Assembly (NCBI RefSeq): GCF_004402535.1
Contig: NZ_SOEY01000001.1
Location: 1 to 36,952, forward strand
Source of the DNA: Cryobacterium glaciale
GTDB taxonomy: Bacteria; Actinomycetota; Actinomycetes; Actinomycetales; Microbacteriaceae
DNA: 36,952 nt
Reading direction: 5' to 3'
Positions 16,928 to 24,320 of this stretch are shown here, piece by piece. The notes below the pieces were generated by a model. The model worked only from the letters and a program-made list of their open reading frames with translations. It did not search any database and was not told the origin of the DNA. The position numbers and the translations under genes were made by a program. The first letter of the stretch is position 1. Each line of letters begins with the position of its first letter.

Positions 16928-17677
16928 ATGTCAACTGCGGCTGAAGCAGACCGGGCACGACTGGCCAGATTGCCTGGTCAGCCGCTCTGGTTGCGCGTCC
17001 ATGACGACATTCTCAACCGGATAACCTCGGGCGAATTCGCGGACACGTTCCCCGGTGAAATTCAACTAACCGAGGAATATCAGGTGAGCCGCAGTACCGT
17101 ACGACTTGCGCTGAACCCTCTGCGTCGAGAGGGGCTGGTTTCATCAAGTCGGGGTAAACGCCCGGTGGTGCACGTCAACCACGGCGAAGAACACCGCTTT
17201 GGGCCGGTTTACAGCTTGTTTGCGGCAGTTGAGGCCTCTGGGATGAGGCAGCACAGCGAGTTGATCCGGTGCGAGATCCGTGTCGACGCGCGGATTGCTG
17301 ACCGGCTCGACCTGCCCGGCGACGCTCCGCTGATCAATATTGAGCGCCGTCGTTTCGCTGACGACTATGTCTTTGCCGTTGACAGCGCCTGGCTGCCTGC
17401 CGATCGCGCTGCCGGCCTTCTCGACGTCGATTTCAGCAACACTGCTCTCTATCAGGAGCTGACGCTCCGGTGTGGGATCACGCTGGACGGCGGACAGGAA
17501 ACCCTGACAGCGATTGCCGTTACCGCCGAACAGGCGCGAGTTCTTGACTGCCCGGTCGGCACTGCCGCTTTCTTCATTGAACGGTGTGGTCGTGCGGCGG
17601 GACGTCCGGTGGAATGGCGGGAGACTGTCGTCCGTGGCGACCGTTTCGCGGTCACCACATCATTCTCACCCCGGTGA
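16928..17677 (+). CDS. GntR-family regulator, HutC/UTRA subfamily
   Basis: A 249-residue repressor. Residues about 15-85 are the winged HTH: PLWLRVHDDILNRITSGEF, then LTEEYQVSRSTVRLALNPLR as the recognition helix, and LVSSSRGKRPVV as the wing. The C-terminal UTRA effector domain (about 95-245) includes APLINIERRRFADD, the ligand-pocket region and a closing VEWRETVVRGDRFAV. UTRA domains bind small carbohydrates, amino acids or related ligands; nothing points to which. The ATG has GGAGAAG about 10 bases upstream. The gene is alone, with no obvious target operon next to it. Confidence 0.88.
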   Translation: MSTAAEADRARLARLPGQPLWLRVHDDILNRITSGEFADTFPGEIQLTEEYQVSRSTVRLALNPLRREGLVSSSRGKRPVVHVNHGEEHRFGPVYSLFAAVEASGMRQHSELIRCEIRVDARIADRLDLPGDAPLINIERRRFADDYVFAVDSAWLPADRAAGLLDVDFSNTALYQELTLRCGITLDGGQETLTAIAVTAEQARVLDCPVGTAAFFIERCGRAAGRPVEWRETVVRGDRFAVTTSFSPR

Positions 17678-17775
17678 GCTTTAGTCTTTATCGGTTCTCA
17701 GCCTTAAGGCCGTCGAGCTGAGGGCTTGCCAGGACGTACTCGTAGGGGTCCCCGGTGGGAAAAAGCCCGGTTCCG

Positions 17776-18511
17776 TTAGGGAGTAACGGCCATCGGAATT
17801 CTTTCCTGACCGCGTTGCTGCTGGTGTCCGTCGGACCAGGTGATCGTAACGTTTCCCATCCCGACACGAAGGTAGATCACTTTGTCAGAGGCCGATGCCG
17901 GGGTCGTGTCGCCCTCCAGAACCTGCTCCCACAGCGTTCCGGAGTCCGGATCAATCGCGGTGAGTATCCTGGCCCCATCCGTTGGACGAAATGAGGACAC
18001 GGCGAGGTTCCCTGATGACTCGTCAATGATTGACGGTCCAGTCACGTGCCCGGAAAACTCTGCGAGCATAGCTCCCGTTTTGACGTTGTGTGCGCTCACA
18101 ACTGAGTATTTGATCCCTTGAGAGTTACCTGCGCTATCGACCCAGTTGAGAAAGACGATATCTTCCTGCGATACGTCGTCAACAACCGAGACCGCTGAGG
18201 AAGATTCGACGTCCGTGCGGCGTGAGAGTGTGTTCGCGTCCCAGCGTATTTCTCCGGTGGTGGCGTCGACAGCCGTGAGTAAGCCCTGCCGTCTCGATGA
18301 GGCCGGTGCCATTGCTTTCGTACTCGATCGTTGACGCTCACGTCGCGTCTTCGGCAACACTGACAGTACCGCCGTGCGCGCTGAGCATGACCGCGGGCGA
18401 GACGTCGTCGGAGACGCGATGAGCGCCGAGCTGCGACGAACGTCCGGAACACGCGGCCAGCAACACAACGCTAACGAGCGTGGCGGCTGCGGCTCCGGCA
18501 GCGCGTCTCAT
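17776..18511 (-). pseudogene. Lipoprotein with beta-propeller repeats, broken reading frame
   Basis: The start at 18511 overlaps the CcdA stop (ATGA) and opens a lipoprotein signal (ATLVSVVLLAACSG, lipobox LAAC). That frame is closed by a TGA at 18338-18340 and then needs a one-base shift near 18285-18300 to join the C-terminal part. The C-terminal part carries PQQ-like propeller blades: GLLTAVDATTGEIRWDA, VVSAHNVKTGAMLAEFSG and ILTAIDPDSGTLWEQVLEG. The intended product was probably an extracytoplasmic WD40/PQQ-like protein made with the DsbA-CcdA pair. Two lesions make it a likely pseudogene, although a sequencing error at one site cannot be excluded. Confidence 0.65.
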
Positions 18512-19347
18512 TCTTGCTTTTGAGGTATTCGCTGCCGGCGCGTGCGACGGTTCCGAGCCGCGTAGGCCAGCGCGATGAGGCCTAGCACGACGATCGCGGC
18601 GATCCCGAATCCGAGATTGGTCACCAGTGAGGACATATCGAGCACCCAGGCCTCGGTGGCGAACTGATCTCCGATGGTCAAAACTCCGCCGAGGCTCGCG
18701 GTACCGTCGGTGAGGAACAGGAAGATTCCGATCAGGATTGACAGGATCCCGGATACGATCATCAACCACGAGTTCTCCCATCTTCCGATAGTGAGCATCC
18801 GCGGGCGCAGCCACCGACTCTTTCCCAGTGAAAGTCGGTCCCACAACAAGGCGAGCACGATCAGGGGCGCTGCCATGCCGAGCGCGTAGATCGCTAAGAG
18901 CACTCCCCCGTAGACGGCGTTACTGCCGAGGGCTGCCACGGTAAGCACCGAGCCGAGGATGGGGCCCGCACACACTCCGGCTACTCCGTAGACAGCGCCG
19001 AGGAGGTAGACCGATATTGCCGAGGTCCCTTCGGCTGCGCTGCCGCGGGTAAAGGCGGGAAAACGTAGTCCAGAAATTTGGATGATACCCATCAACACCA
19101 CGAGCAATGAGGCGATCCCGACGAAGGCCGTGCGATTTTGCGTGACGAACACCCCGACCGTACCAGCCAGCACTCCCAGCGGCACCAACGTGGTAATTAG
19201 TCCCAGGTAGAACAATCCGGTTCGGGCAAGCAGCTCGGACGGCTTCGCGAACGCGTAGGCGAAGAACGCAGGAAGGAGCATGACCGAGCAGGGGCTCAAA
19301 AGTGTCAGCATCCCACCAATCAGGGCGCCGGCGTAGCCAATATCCAT
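18508..19347 (-). CDS. ccdA: CcdA/DsbD-type transmembrane thiol reductant carrier
   Basis: A 279-residue membrane protein with six or seven helices of the CcdA family, which carries reducing equivalents from cytoplasmic thioredoxin to extracytoplasmic thiol proteins. The two redox cysteines are in the paired family motifs SPCSVMLLPAFFAYAF (first helix, about 17-32) and GVCAGPILGSVL (about 122-133). A charged C-terminal tail (NRRTRRQRIPQKQE) is cytoplasmic. The ATG lies two bases after the DsbA stop, and its own stop overlaps the lipoprotein start, so the three genes are one operon. A thioredoxin in the same island (26.05 kb) is a plausible electron donor. Confidence 0.9.
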   Translation of the reverse strand: MDIGYAGALIGGMLTLLSPCSVMLLPAFFAYAFAKPSELLARTGLFYLGLITTLVPLGVLAGTVGVFVTQNRTAFVGIASLLVVLMGIIQISGLRFPAFTRGSAAEGTSAISVYLLGAVYGVAGVCAGPILGSVLTVAALGSNAVYGGVLLAIYALGMAAPLIVLALLWDRLSLGKSRWLRPRMLTIGRWENSWLMIVSGILSILIGIFLFLTDGTASLGGVLTIGDQFATEAWVLDMSSLVTNLGFGIAAIVVLGLIALAYAARNRRTRRQRIPQKQE

Positions 19348-19349
19348 GT

Positions 19350-20102
19350 CTAGCGTCCGGCCTTCGCCAGTTCGCTGTCGATCGTGTCGCGAAACACCTG
19401 CACCGGCATCGCGCCGGAAATCGGCGTTTCGTTCACCACGAACATGGGCGTGCTGGTAATTCCGAGGTACCGTGCCTCTGCCGCGTCAATGTTCACTTTC
19501 TCCAAGAGTTCAGCATTGTCCAAATCGGAGACGAACTGCTCAAGGTTGGGAACACCAATTTCTGTCGCGATTTCCAAAAGACGTTCCGGGGGCAGTGCCA
19601 CATGTCCGCGTTCCGGGGCACCCGCGAAGACGACTTCAGCAAACTCCCAGAAGAAACCTTGCTCGCCCGCCGCGCGGGCAGCCACAGCCGCATCCGTGGA
19701 TTCCTCTCCGAACACCGGCAGATCCCGCCATTCGATGCGCACTTGACCGCTGTCCACATACTCCTCGACAAGGACAGGGAGGGTATCGCGCGCGAAAACC
19801 CCACAAAACGGGCACCGGAAATCGGCGTATTCGACCAAAACGACCGGCGCGTCGACCTCTCCGAGTGCCGTCACCTCGCCATCGACACGTCGGGCGAGAT
19901 CGAGCGTCTGCTCGCCGCTTTTTTCCCCGGATTGTTCAGCGGGGGCCGAAGTGGATTCTTGGACGGGTTGTTGTGCAACCACTCCGACGATGACGACTGC
20001 GAGAACTGCCGCCGCTCCTAAAAGCATCAGGAGCGTGCGTCGCCGCACCTTGACTCGTCGGATCGGCCTATTTTTTGTGAAGTTCTGTTGTGTCGGCACC
20101 AT
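19350..20102 (-). CDS. Membrane-anchored DsbA-family thiol oxidoreductase
   Basis: A 250-residue protein with a basic N-terminus and one membrane helix (LLMLLGAAAVLAVVIVGVV, about 21-39), then a Ser/Glu-rich linker and a DsbA-like thioredoxin domain (about 70-250). The active site is ADFRCPFCGVF (CPFC), and the cis-Pro loop is GITSTPMFVVN. It should oxidise, reduce or isomerise disulfides outside the membrane and be recycled by the downstream CcdA. The ATG at 20102 is preferred because the longer frame has no helix support upstream; the ribosome site is weak. A palindrome (AATGT-ACGC-ACATT) sits immediately upstream and separates it from the divergent DsrE operon. Confidence 0.88.
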   Translation of the reverse strand: MVPTQQNFTKNRPIRRVKVRRRTLLMLLGAAAVLAVVIVGVVAQQPVQESTSAPAEQSGEKSGEQTLDLARRVDGEVTALGEVDAPVVLVEYADFRCPFCGVFARDTLPVLVEEYVDSGQVRIEWRDLPVFGEESTDAAVAARAAGEQGFFWEFAEVVFAGAPERGHVALPPERLLEIATEIGVPNLEQFVSDLDNAELLEKVNIDAAEARYLGITSTPMFVVNETPISGAMPVQVFRDTIDSELAKAGR

Positions 20103-20106
20103 CTTA

Positions 20107-20120
20107 AATGTACGCACATT
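20107..20120. promoter_or_regulatory. Palindrome in the dsbA/dsrE divergent promoter
   Basis: AATGTACGCACATT is an inverted repeat (AATGT and ACATT around four bases), 4 bp before the DsbA start. A second one, GGGAACATTCCC, is at 20163-20174. Both lie in the 99-bp gap between divergent genes. They do not resemble the ATACCCC operator, so another regulator may act here. Confidence 0.4.
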
Positions 20121-20201
20121 AGGGTAAAAAAGACAGTTATAGCCGCCTCCCCGTCCGAGTCTGGGAACATTCCCGGTTTTCTGATTGAAAAGAGTCCAGT
20201 C

Positions 20202-20477
20202 ATGCTCCAAGCAACCATCGCCCCGCCATTAATAGCCCTCAAGGCTGACCGCATCGTTGCCCTCGCCGGCGAGACGCATCTCCACCTCGATGATGCCCGG
20301 GCCTACCGCCGCGTCATGAACGAAGCGCCTCGGTTACAACTCCGCTCCGAGGCGTGGGGCAAGGCTCCACAGCCTACGCAGCGATGTCACTACCGCCGCG
20401 TACGCGTCGTCGCGGTGGCCTACCTCGGCGTGGCGGCAGCACTGGTGATCCCGCCACTACTTTCGGTCAATTCATGA
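20202..20477 (+). CDS. Small membrane-anchored protein coupled to DsrE
   Basis: A 91-residue protein of unknown family. The first 65 residues are cytoplasmic-looking (KADRIVALAGETHLHLDDAR, followed by a basic, Gln-rich stretch with one Cys), and the C-terminus is a single membrane helix (VVAVAYLGVAAALVIPPLL). The topology suggests a tail-anchored protein. Its stop overlaps the DsrE start (ATGA), so the two are co-translated. An A/G-rich AAAAGAG lies about 10 bases before the ATG. By context it may tether the DsrE protein to the membrane; this is inference. Confidence 0.55.
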   Translation: MLQATIAPPLIALKADRIVALAGETHLHLDDARAYRRVMNEAPRLQLRSEAWGKAPQPTQRCHYRRVRVVAVAYLGVAAALVIPPLLSVNS

Positions 20478-20848
20478 ACGCCGTTCACGCGTCGGCTCTC
20501 CAGAGCGTTCCGCAACTTCTTCTTCATGTGCTTGGTTCGGCTGAAGCCTCCGTTACCGCGGGCCTGCAGGTTGTGCGCAACGCCCATCACGGATTCGCCA
20601 CGGCGAGCACAATTGCCCTCGTGATTCAAGGCCGAGCCGTCCAGTTTCTCGCGGCCAATTCCGGCCTCGGTGACGAAATCAACACGGCACTTGCTTTGCC
20701 GGGCGTGTCGGTGGTGGCATGTGAAAACAGCCTTCGGTCCGTGGGTCTTAGCGTTCACGATCTTGGCACCGGCGTGAGTAGCACTCCTGCTGCCGTCGTC
20801 TTCCTGGCCCAGTCTCAACGCGAGGGGTGGGCCTATGTTCGCATTTGA
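20474..20848 (+). CDS. DsrE-family sulfur relay protein
   Basis: A 124-residue protein of the DsrE/DsrF-like family. The strand-helix pattern is recognisable: VPQLLLHVLGSAEASVTAGL at the start, STIALVIQGRAVQFLA in the middle, and the active-site strand VSVVACENSLRSVG with its conserved Cys near residue 86. DsrE-like proteins carry persulfide sulfur on this Cys and pass it to rhodaneses or TusA. The start overlaps the stop of the small membrane protein. It is convergent with the tiny cysteine-rich gene at 20949-21080. It lies inside the sulfane-sulfur island, which supports the assignment. Confidence 0.85.
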   Translation: MNAVHASALQSVPQLLLHVLGSAEASVTAGLQVVRNAHHGFATASTIALVIQGRAVQFLAANSGLGDEINTALALPGVSVVACENSLRSVGLSVHDLGTGVSSTPAAVVFLAQSQREGWAYVRI

Positions 20849-20948
20849 CACGGCGGTCGCAGGGCGCCTGAACGGTGCTTTTCGCAAGGTTCGAAATCGA
20901 CAAGATCTATTGGTAGTTAGCGAAGAACTTCGCGACGCCCGTGGACTG

Positions 20949-21080
20949 TTAGGAATTCGGGCGGGTGGCGCAGGTGCACTGCTGACTCGTTGGGACGTCG
21001 GCCATAACCTCATCGACATGCATCCCACATCCGGCCCAAGTGGTTTTTCCGCAATTGTCGCATCGCATGGGACTGCACAT
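20949..21080 (-). CDS. Tiny cysteine-rich protein, paralogue 1
   Basis: A 43-residue protein with six cysteines. It opens MCSPMRCDNCGKTTWAGCG, continues with MHVDEVMADVPTSQQC, and ends CATRPNS. It is clearly paralogous to the 54-residue protein at 26542: both share C-x4-C-x2-C-x-KTTWAGCG-x-H-[VI]-DEVM-x2-VP-x2-QQC. The start is strongly supported by AAGGAG eight bases upstream and by a perfect 16-bp CstR-type operator 36 bp upstream. The spacing of Cys and His suggests a metal site or a sulfur-carrying site; no function is known to me. A longer plus-strand frame over the same DNA (20835-21140) runs into the operator and is judged a shadow. Confidence 0.85.
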   Translation of the reverse strand: MCSPMRCDNCGKTTWAGCGMHVDEVMADVPTSQQCTCATRPNS

Positions 21081-21113
21081 AGTGACTCCTTAGCTGGTCG
21101 AGCTGAAGTCTTT

Positions 21114-21132
21114 AGTATACCCCGTGGGGTAT
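21114..21132 (-). promoter_or_regulatory. CstR-type operator 1, perfect palindrome over a -10 element
   Basis: ATACCCCGTGGGGTAT (21117-21132) is a perfect 7-2-7 palindrome. It overlaps TATACT (21119-21114 on the minus strand), the probable -10 element of the tiny cysteine-rich gene. Binding would block RNA polymerase directly. Confidence 0.85.
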
Positions 21133-21157
21133 TAAGTTAAGTGCGAACAGAGGAAAC

Positions 21158-21532
21158 TTATTTGTCGACGACGATGGCCAGTCCGGTGGCGGCAGACGCG
21201 TCCGTGATGCCACCAGCATCGGTCAATGCGGTGAACCCGAGGTCGGCCATACGGGTGACTGCTGCAGCCGACCGGTTTCCGGTGGCGCAGTAGACGATGT
21301 AGTCCCCGTCGATTGGCAGCGCCGTGATCAGCGTGTCGAAGTCCGCGGATTGCACGTCAATATTGATGGCGTCCTGAAGGTGTCCACCGACATACTCTGG
21401 TGCGGTGCGCACGTCGATGATGACCGTACTGGAGGTGACAGCGATGGAAGGCGCCGGCGGGGGGCTCGCGCAGGCGGCCATGCTGAGCAGTGCCGCCACG
21501 GCGATTGTGATTGCGGTGAGTGCTTTCTTCAT
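21158..21532 (-). CDS. Rhodanese-domain lipoprotein
   Basis: A 124-residue exported lipoprotein made of a signal peptide (ALTAITIAVAALLSMAACAS; lipobox SMAAC) and a single rhodanese domain. The rhodanese strand and loop IIDVRTAPEYVGGHLQDAIN is near residues 38-57, and the active-site loop CATGNRS carries the persulfide-forming Cys. The domain should move sulfane sulfur on the outer face of the membrane. Its start overlaps the stop of the upstream membrane protein by four bases, placing it third in an operon with two cysteine-bearing membrane proteins. Confidence 0.9.
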   Translation of the reverse strand: MKKALTAITIAVAALLSMAACASPPPAPSIAVTSSTVIIDVRTAPEYVGGHLQDAINIDVQSADFDTLITALPIDGDYIVYCATGNRSAAAVTRMADLGFTALTDAGGITDASAATGLAIVVDK

Positions 21533-22062
21533 GGCTGGGCGTCCTGACGGGTGCGTGACGGGGGCGGCAGTGTGATCGGCTCTGGGGCGACTTTCCGGGA
21601 GCGAGGGAACAAAGGCGTGCAGGTAGTGCAGACCTCACCCTCAGCGGACTCTGACGATTCGCGGCGGGTGGCGGCTCGGCGTTCGCTGACCAGTCGTTCG
21701 CGCAGTGCCCAGATCAATAGGGCGAGAGCGGCGGCGGCCAGGGTCGGGCGCGCAGCACCGCTCACTATCGGGTCGAGGGAGCGGACTTCGGTCGTCAGAT
21801 ACAGCGCGATCAGACCCAGAGCTGGCCACCGTGTGTCGCAGAGAGTTGCGTCGGCGCCGATGGGGGTTCCGACATAACTGGCAACGATCAAGCCGATCAA
21901 GCTCGCTCCGAGCGCGGTGGCCGCGACCGTCCACCACAGGGCGCCGTCTGCGTCGTCCGCCCGGGGCGCGTAGCCGGTTACAAAAGCAATGAACGCGGCT
22001 GCGGCTGCGGCGGCCGTGATCATCCAGCGTCGAGTCGACCAAGTTTGTAGGTCAGAGAACAC
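21529..22062 (-). CDS. Polytopic membrane protein with C-terminal CxxC
   Basis: A membrane protein of about 178 residues with four hydrophobic helices (about 14-30, 45-65, 80-95 and 108-125) and a charged cytoplasmic tail that contains EVCTTCTPLFPRSRK, a CxxC pair. Family not recognised. The GTG at 22062 is a reasonable start, although a TTG at 22068 also exists; either way it overlaps the end of the upstream CPVC gene. Followed by the rhodanese lipoprotein with a 4-bp overlap. The redox pair and neighbours suggest a part in thiol or sulfur traffic across the membrane. Confidence 0.65.
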   Translation of the reverse strand: MFSDLQTWSTRRWMITAAAAAAAFIAFVTGYAPRADDADGALWWTVAATALGASLIGLIVASYVGTPIGADATLCDTRWPALGLIALYLTTEVRSLDPIVSGAARPTLAAAALALLIWALRERLVSERRAATRRESSESAEGEVCTTCTPLFPRSRKVAPEPITLPPPSRTRQDAQP

Positions 22063-22612
22063 GATCAAGGGCCTCTGTCGCGGCAGCGGTGCGAGCGGGA
22101 AGACCGCAAGAATTTTCTCGAGTCATGCGCGCATAGAGAGCCCCGCCGAGCAAGACGATGGACGCGGCGGCCAGATACGGCTGGACCGGCTCGAAGAATT
22201 GCATCGCTCCGGTTGTCCCGAGAGCGAGGAGAACCAATTTGTTGCAGACGGGGCATCCCACTGCAAAGAACGTCACCAGCCAACCCGCCATGCCCAATCG
22301 TCCGGCCGCCTTACTGGGCAGGGCGCCTTCCGGGTGCGCCACATAGGTGGCGGTGACCAGACCCGCTAAAACCGCACTGAGAATAAGCACCGGCCACGAC
22401 CAGGCAGTCGGCGGGATCTGTCGCGAAAAGAATGGCGTGTCAATCAAGTCCGTCGGAATGGCAATGAAGACCACTGTAAATAGTGCTGTTGCCAGGGCAA
22501 CCCACCAGCGACGGGAGGGCCAGCGACGCAGGTCCCCGCCGAGCCCGGCCAGCTTGCCGCGCCAAGGGGCACGCCGTGATGATTCGTCCCTGCTGGTGCG
22601 CTGGTCACGCAT
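22052..22612 (-). CDS. Membrane protein with CPVC redox motif
   Basis: A membrane protein of about 186 residues with four or five helices after a basic N-terminal tail. The striking element is FFAVGCPVCNKLVLLALGTT (around residues 118-137): a CxxC at the mouth of a membrane helix, followed by a conserved-looking FEPVQPYLAAAS segment. The position of the CPVC within a helix bundle is reminiscent of VKOR-like or CcdA-like thiol carriers, but I cannot place it in either family. The ATG at 22612 is preferred to one at 22627 because GAGGG precedes it. The gene diverges from cstR and shares the operator at 22673-22688. Confidence 0.65.
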   Translation of the reverse strand: MRDQRTSRDESSRRAPWRGKLAGLGGDLRRWPSRRWWVALATALFTVVFIAIPTDLIDTPFFSRQIPPTAWSWPVLILSAVLAGLVTATYVAHPEGALPSKAAGRLGMAGWLVTFFAVGCPVCNKLVLLALGTTGAMQFFEPVQPYLAAASIVLLGGALYARMTRENSCGLPARTAAATEALDRVL

Positions 22613-22672
22613 TCGAATAGCCCTCATTTACTTTTCATCGTGAAACGCTTGCTGCCATATTTGAATATACTG

Positions 22673-22688
22673 ATACCCTAAGGGGTAT
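22673..22688. promoter_or_regulatory. CstR-type operator 2, between cstR and the CPVC operon
   Basis: ATACCCTAAGGGGTAT differs from the perfect palindrome at one base. It lies in the divergent gap, 55 bp before the cstR ATG and about 60 bp before the membrane protein start. This placement fits autoregulation plus control of the divergent operon. Confidence 0.8.
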
Positions 22689-22743
22689 CGTGGTCTTAGA
22701 CAAAACCAGCCTCGCATCCGCCTACGAACAGGAGCACACCCTC

Positions 22744-23031
22744 ATGGGGATTACCGAACCCGCGACCCACGCCAGCGACGACCTGCGCAAGACCCTCAAT
22801 CGGCTCAAGCGCGCGCAGGGGCAACTCGGCGCCGTCATCACAGCCGTTGAGTCCGGCGCTGATTGTCGTGCCGTGGTCACCCAGCTGGCTGCTGTCTCGA
22901 GCGCCATTGACCGGGCGGGGTTCACGATCATCTCGTCGGCGATGAAGGAGTGCCTCATTGATAGCGGCGCGGATGGGGAAACCAAGCTCAGTGTCAATGA
23001 GCTTGAAAAGCTTTTCCTCTCCCTCGCCTGA
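22744..23031 (+). CDS. cstR: CsoR/CstR-family repressor with CstR-like sulfur-sensing residues
   Basis: A 95-residue all-helical repressor of the CsoR/RcnR/CstR (DUF156) family. The family opening is LRKTLNRLKRAQGQLGAVI. Cys41 (GADCRAVV) and Cys70 (KECLID) are 29 residues apart, as in CsoR and CstR. The copper-ligand His expected four residues before the second Cys is Ala66. Loss of this His is the hallmark of CstR, which senses persulfide or polysulfide by crosslinking the two Cys. The ATG at 22744 has CAGGAG upstream; the longer frame from 22690 lacks one. A near-perfect operator precedes it. It is surrounded by persulfide dioxygenase, rhodaneses and TauE, which supports a sulfur role over copper. 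Confidence 0.85.
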   Translation: MGITEPATHASDDLRKTLNRLKRAQGQLGAVITAVESGADCRAVVTQLAAVSSAIDRAGFTIISSAMKECLIDSGADGETKLSVNELEKLFLSLA

Positions 23032-23046
23032 CCCCGCTCGCGAGAG

Positions 23047-23811
23047 CTAGCCGGCGACGGCGCGAAACGCGACGTACACGGCGATGCAAAGCACAAGGAT
23101 CGCGAAGCTTGTTTTGAGAACGCGGTCGGGGAGTCTTCGGCTGAGTCTGCCCGCGATTAGGGATGCCAGCATAGCGGTGCCCGCGAAGGCGCTGGTGACG
23201 GCCCAGTCGATCTGCACGTCGCTCAGGTGGGCGCTGAAGCCGGCGACCGAATTGATGACGATGATCACGAGGGACGTGCCGATCGTGACGCCCATGGGGA
23301 GTCCGAGCACGAGGGCCAGTGCCGGAACGATGAGGAACCCGCCGCCGACGCCGAGCAGTCCTGTCAGGAACCCGACCACGGTGCCCGTTGCCAGCGCACG
23401 GGGCAGACAACTGCGCCACCGGGTTCCGCCGCCGGGCAGCGCGCAGGGGCCGGTTGCGGCGGGGGTGGCAAAGAACATTCGCACGCCAGCGATGACCATG
23501 ATCACGCTAAAAGCGCCGAGCAGAAGCTGAGGGTCAACCAGTCGGTTTACGAGGGTGCCGAGGTAGGCGGTGGGAATGCCGGCGGCGCCGATGATGCCGG
23601 CCAGACGCCAGTTCACGCCGGTGCGCAGCCGCGGGAGCACAGCAACCGCCGACGCCGCTCCCACGACGATCAGCGAGGTTGGTATCGCCTCCTCGAGGGG
23701 TAACCCGACACCGTAGACCAAGGCCGGAACGGCCAGGATTGACCCGCCTCCGCCGACCAGGCCGAGCAGCGCACCCACGATCACTCCCAGAAGCAGCGCG
23801 GCCAGGATCAT
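23047..23811 (-). CDS. TauE/SafE-family sulfite or organosulfur exporter
   Basis: A 254-residue membrane protein with about eight helices arranged as two similar halves. The family repeat is evident: GALLGLVGGGGSILAVPALV near the N-terminus and GFLTGLLGVGGGFLIVPALA (about 135-155) in the second half. TauE/SafE proteins export sulfite, sulfoacetate or take part in sulfane-sulfur handling. Here it is the last gene of the persulfide dioxygenase operon, with a 4-bp overlap with the rhodanese upstream. A plausible role is removing the sulfite made by the dioxygenase. Convergent with cstR, 15 bp apart. Confidence 0.9.
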   Translation of the reverse strand: MILAALLLGVIVGALLGLVGGGGSILAVPALVYGVGLPLEEAIPTSLIVVGAASAVAVLPRLRTGVNWRLAGIIGAAGIPTAYLGTLVNRLVDPQLLLGAFSVIMVIAGVRMFFATPAATGPCALPGGGTRWRSCLPRALATGTVVGFLTGLLGVGGGFLIVPALALVLGLPMGVTIGTSLVIIVINSVAGFSAHLSDVQIDWAVTSAFAGTAMLASLIAGRLSRRLPDRVLKTSFAILVLCIAVYVAFRAVAG

Positions 23812-24320
23812 GCGTGCGGCGCCAGCTGCGCGAGGATGTCACTCTTCGTGGGTTCGGAAACCGGGCGATTCCAGGGCATCCACGACAGAATTCGCCCCAG
23901 CGTGCAACTGTTGGTGGCGGCCGACACCGTGAGACCGGCACCGATGACGCCGGCGAGAAGACGGAACTGCGGATGGATAAACCTTCCCGCCAGCACGCTC
24001 GCCAACACCAGGGATCCGGCCGTCATGCGTACCTGTCGATCCATGGCCCACGTGGAGCGACCGCTGGTGATATCGCCGCCGGCGGCGGCATAGCTCGCCA
24101 CACCACCGGTCAACACGCGAGCACCGCTCAGGCCAGCTGCGTCAAGATTCTTTCGCGCTTCTTCCGCGCGTCGACCCGACTGGCACACCAGCACAACCCG
24201 GAGGGCCATCTGCGCCGCAAACTCTTCAGTGTGTTCTTTGAGCAGGTGGAGCGGCACGTGATACGAACCCGGGATATGCCGGGTTTCAAACTCCGAGCCG
24301 TCCCTCACATCGATGATCAT
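23808..24320 (-). CDS. Rhodanese fused to a DUF2892 membrane segment
   Basis: A sulfurtransferase with an N-terminal rhodanese domain (IIDVRDGSEFETRHIPGS, then active-site loop CQSGRRAEEA) and a C-terminal DUF2892-like pair of membrane helices (from VRMTAGSLVLASVLAGRF; helices separated by HPQFRLL; Cys in SAATNSCTLG). The ATG at 24320 removes the first family residues, yet codons upstream in the same frame (ADEFHQWVLHHDDL) clearly belong to the domain. No ATG, GTG or TTG is found between them and an in-frame TGA near 24420. The real start is therefore uncertain: a rare codon or a 5' lesion. The downstream end overlaps tauE by four bases. Confidence 0.82.
   Translation of the reverse strand: MIIDVRDGSEFETRHIPGSYHVPLHLLKEHTEEFAAQMALRVVLVCQSGRRAEEARKNLDAAGLSGARVLTGGVASYAAAGGDITSGRSTWAMDRQVRMTAGSLVLASVLAGRFIHPQFRLLAGVIGAGLTVSAATNSCTLGRILSWMPWNRPVSEPTKSDILAQLAPHA

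Noticed and set aside
20420..21028. 202-codon minus-strand frame opposite DsrE
   Set aside because: Composition (many Arg, Ser, Pro and no domain pattern) is that of a shadow frame of DsrE; no ribosome site.
20835..21140. 101-codon plus-strand frame with a plausible ribosome site after DsrE
   Set aside because: It covers the oppositely oriented cysteine-rich gene, which has a paralogue, a better ribosome site and an operator. The plus frame runs through that operator and shows weaker codon bias.
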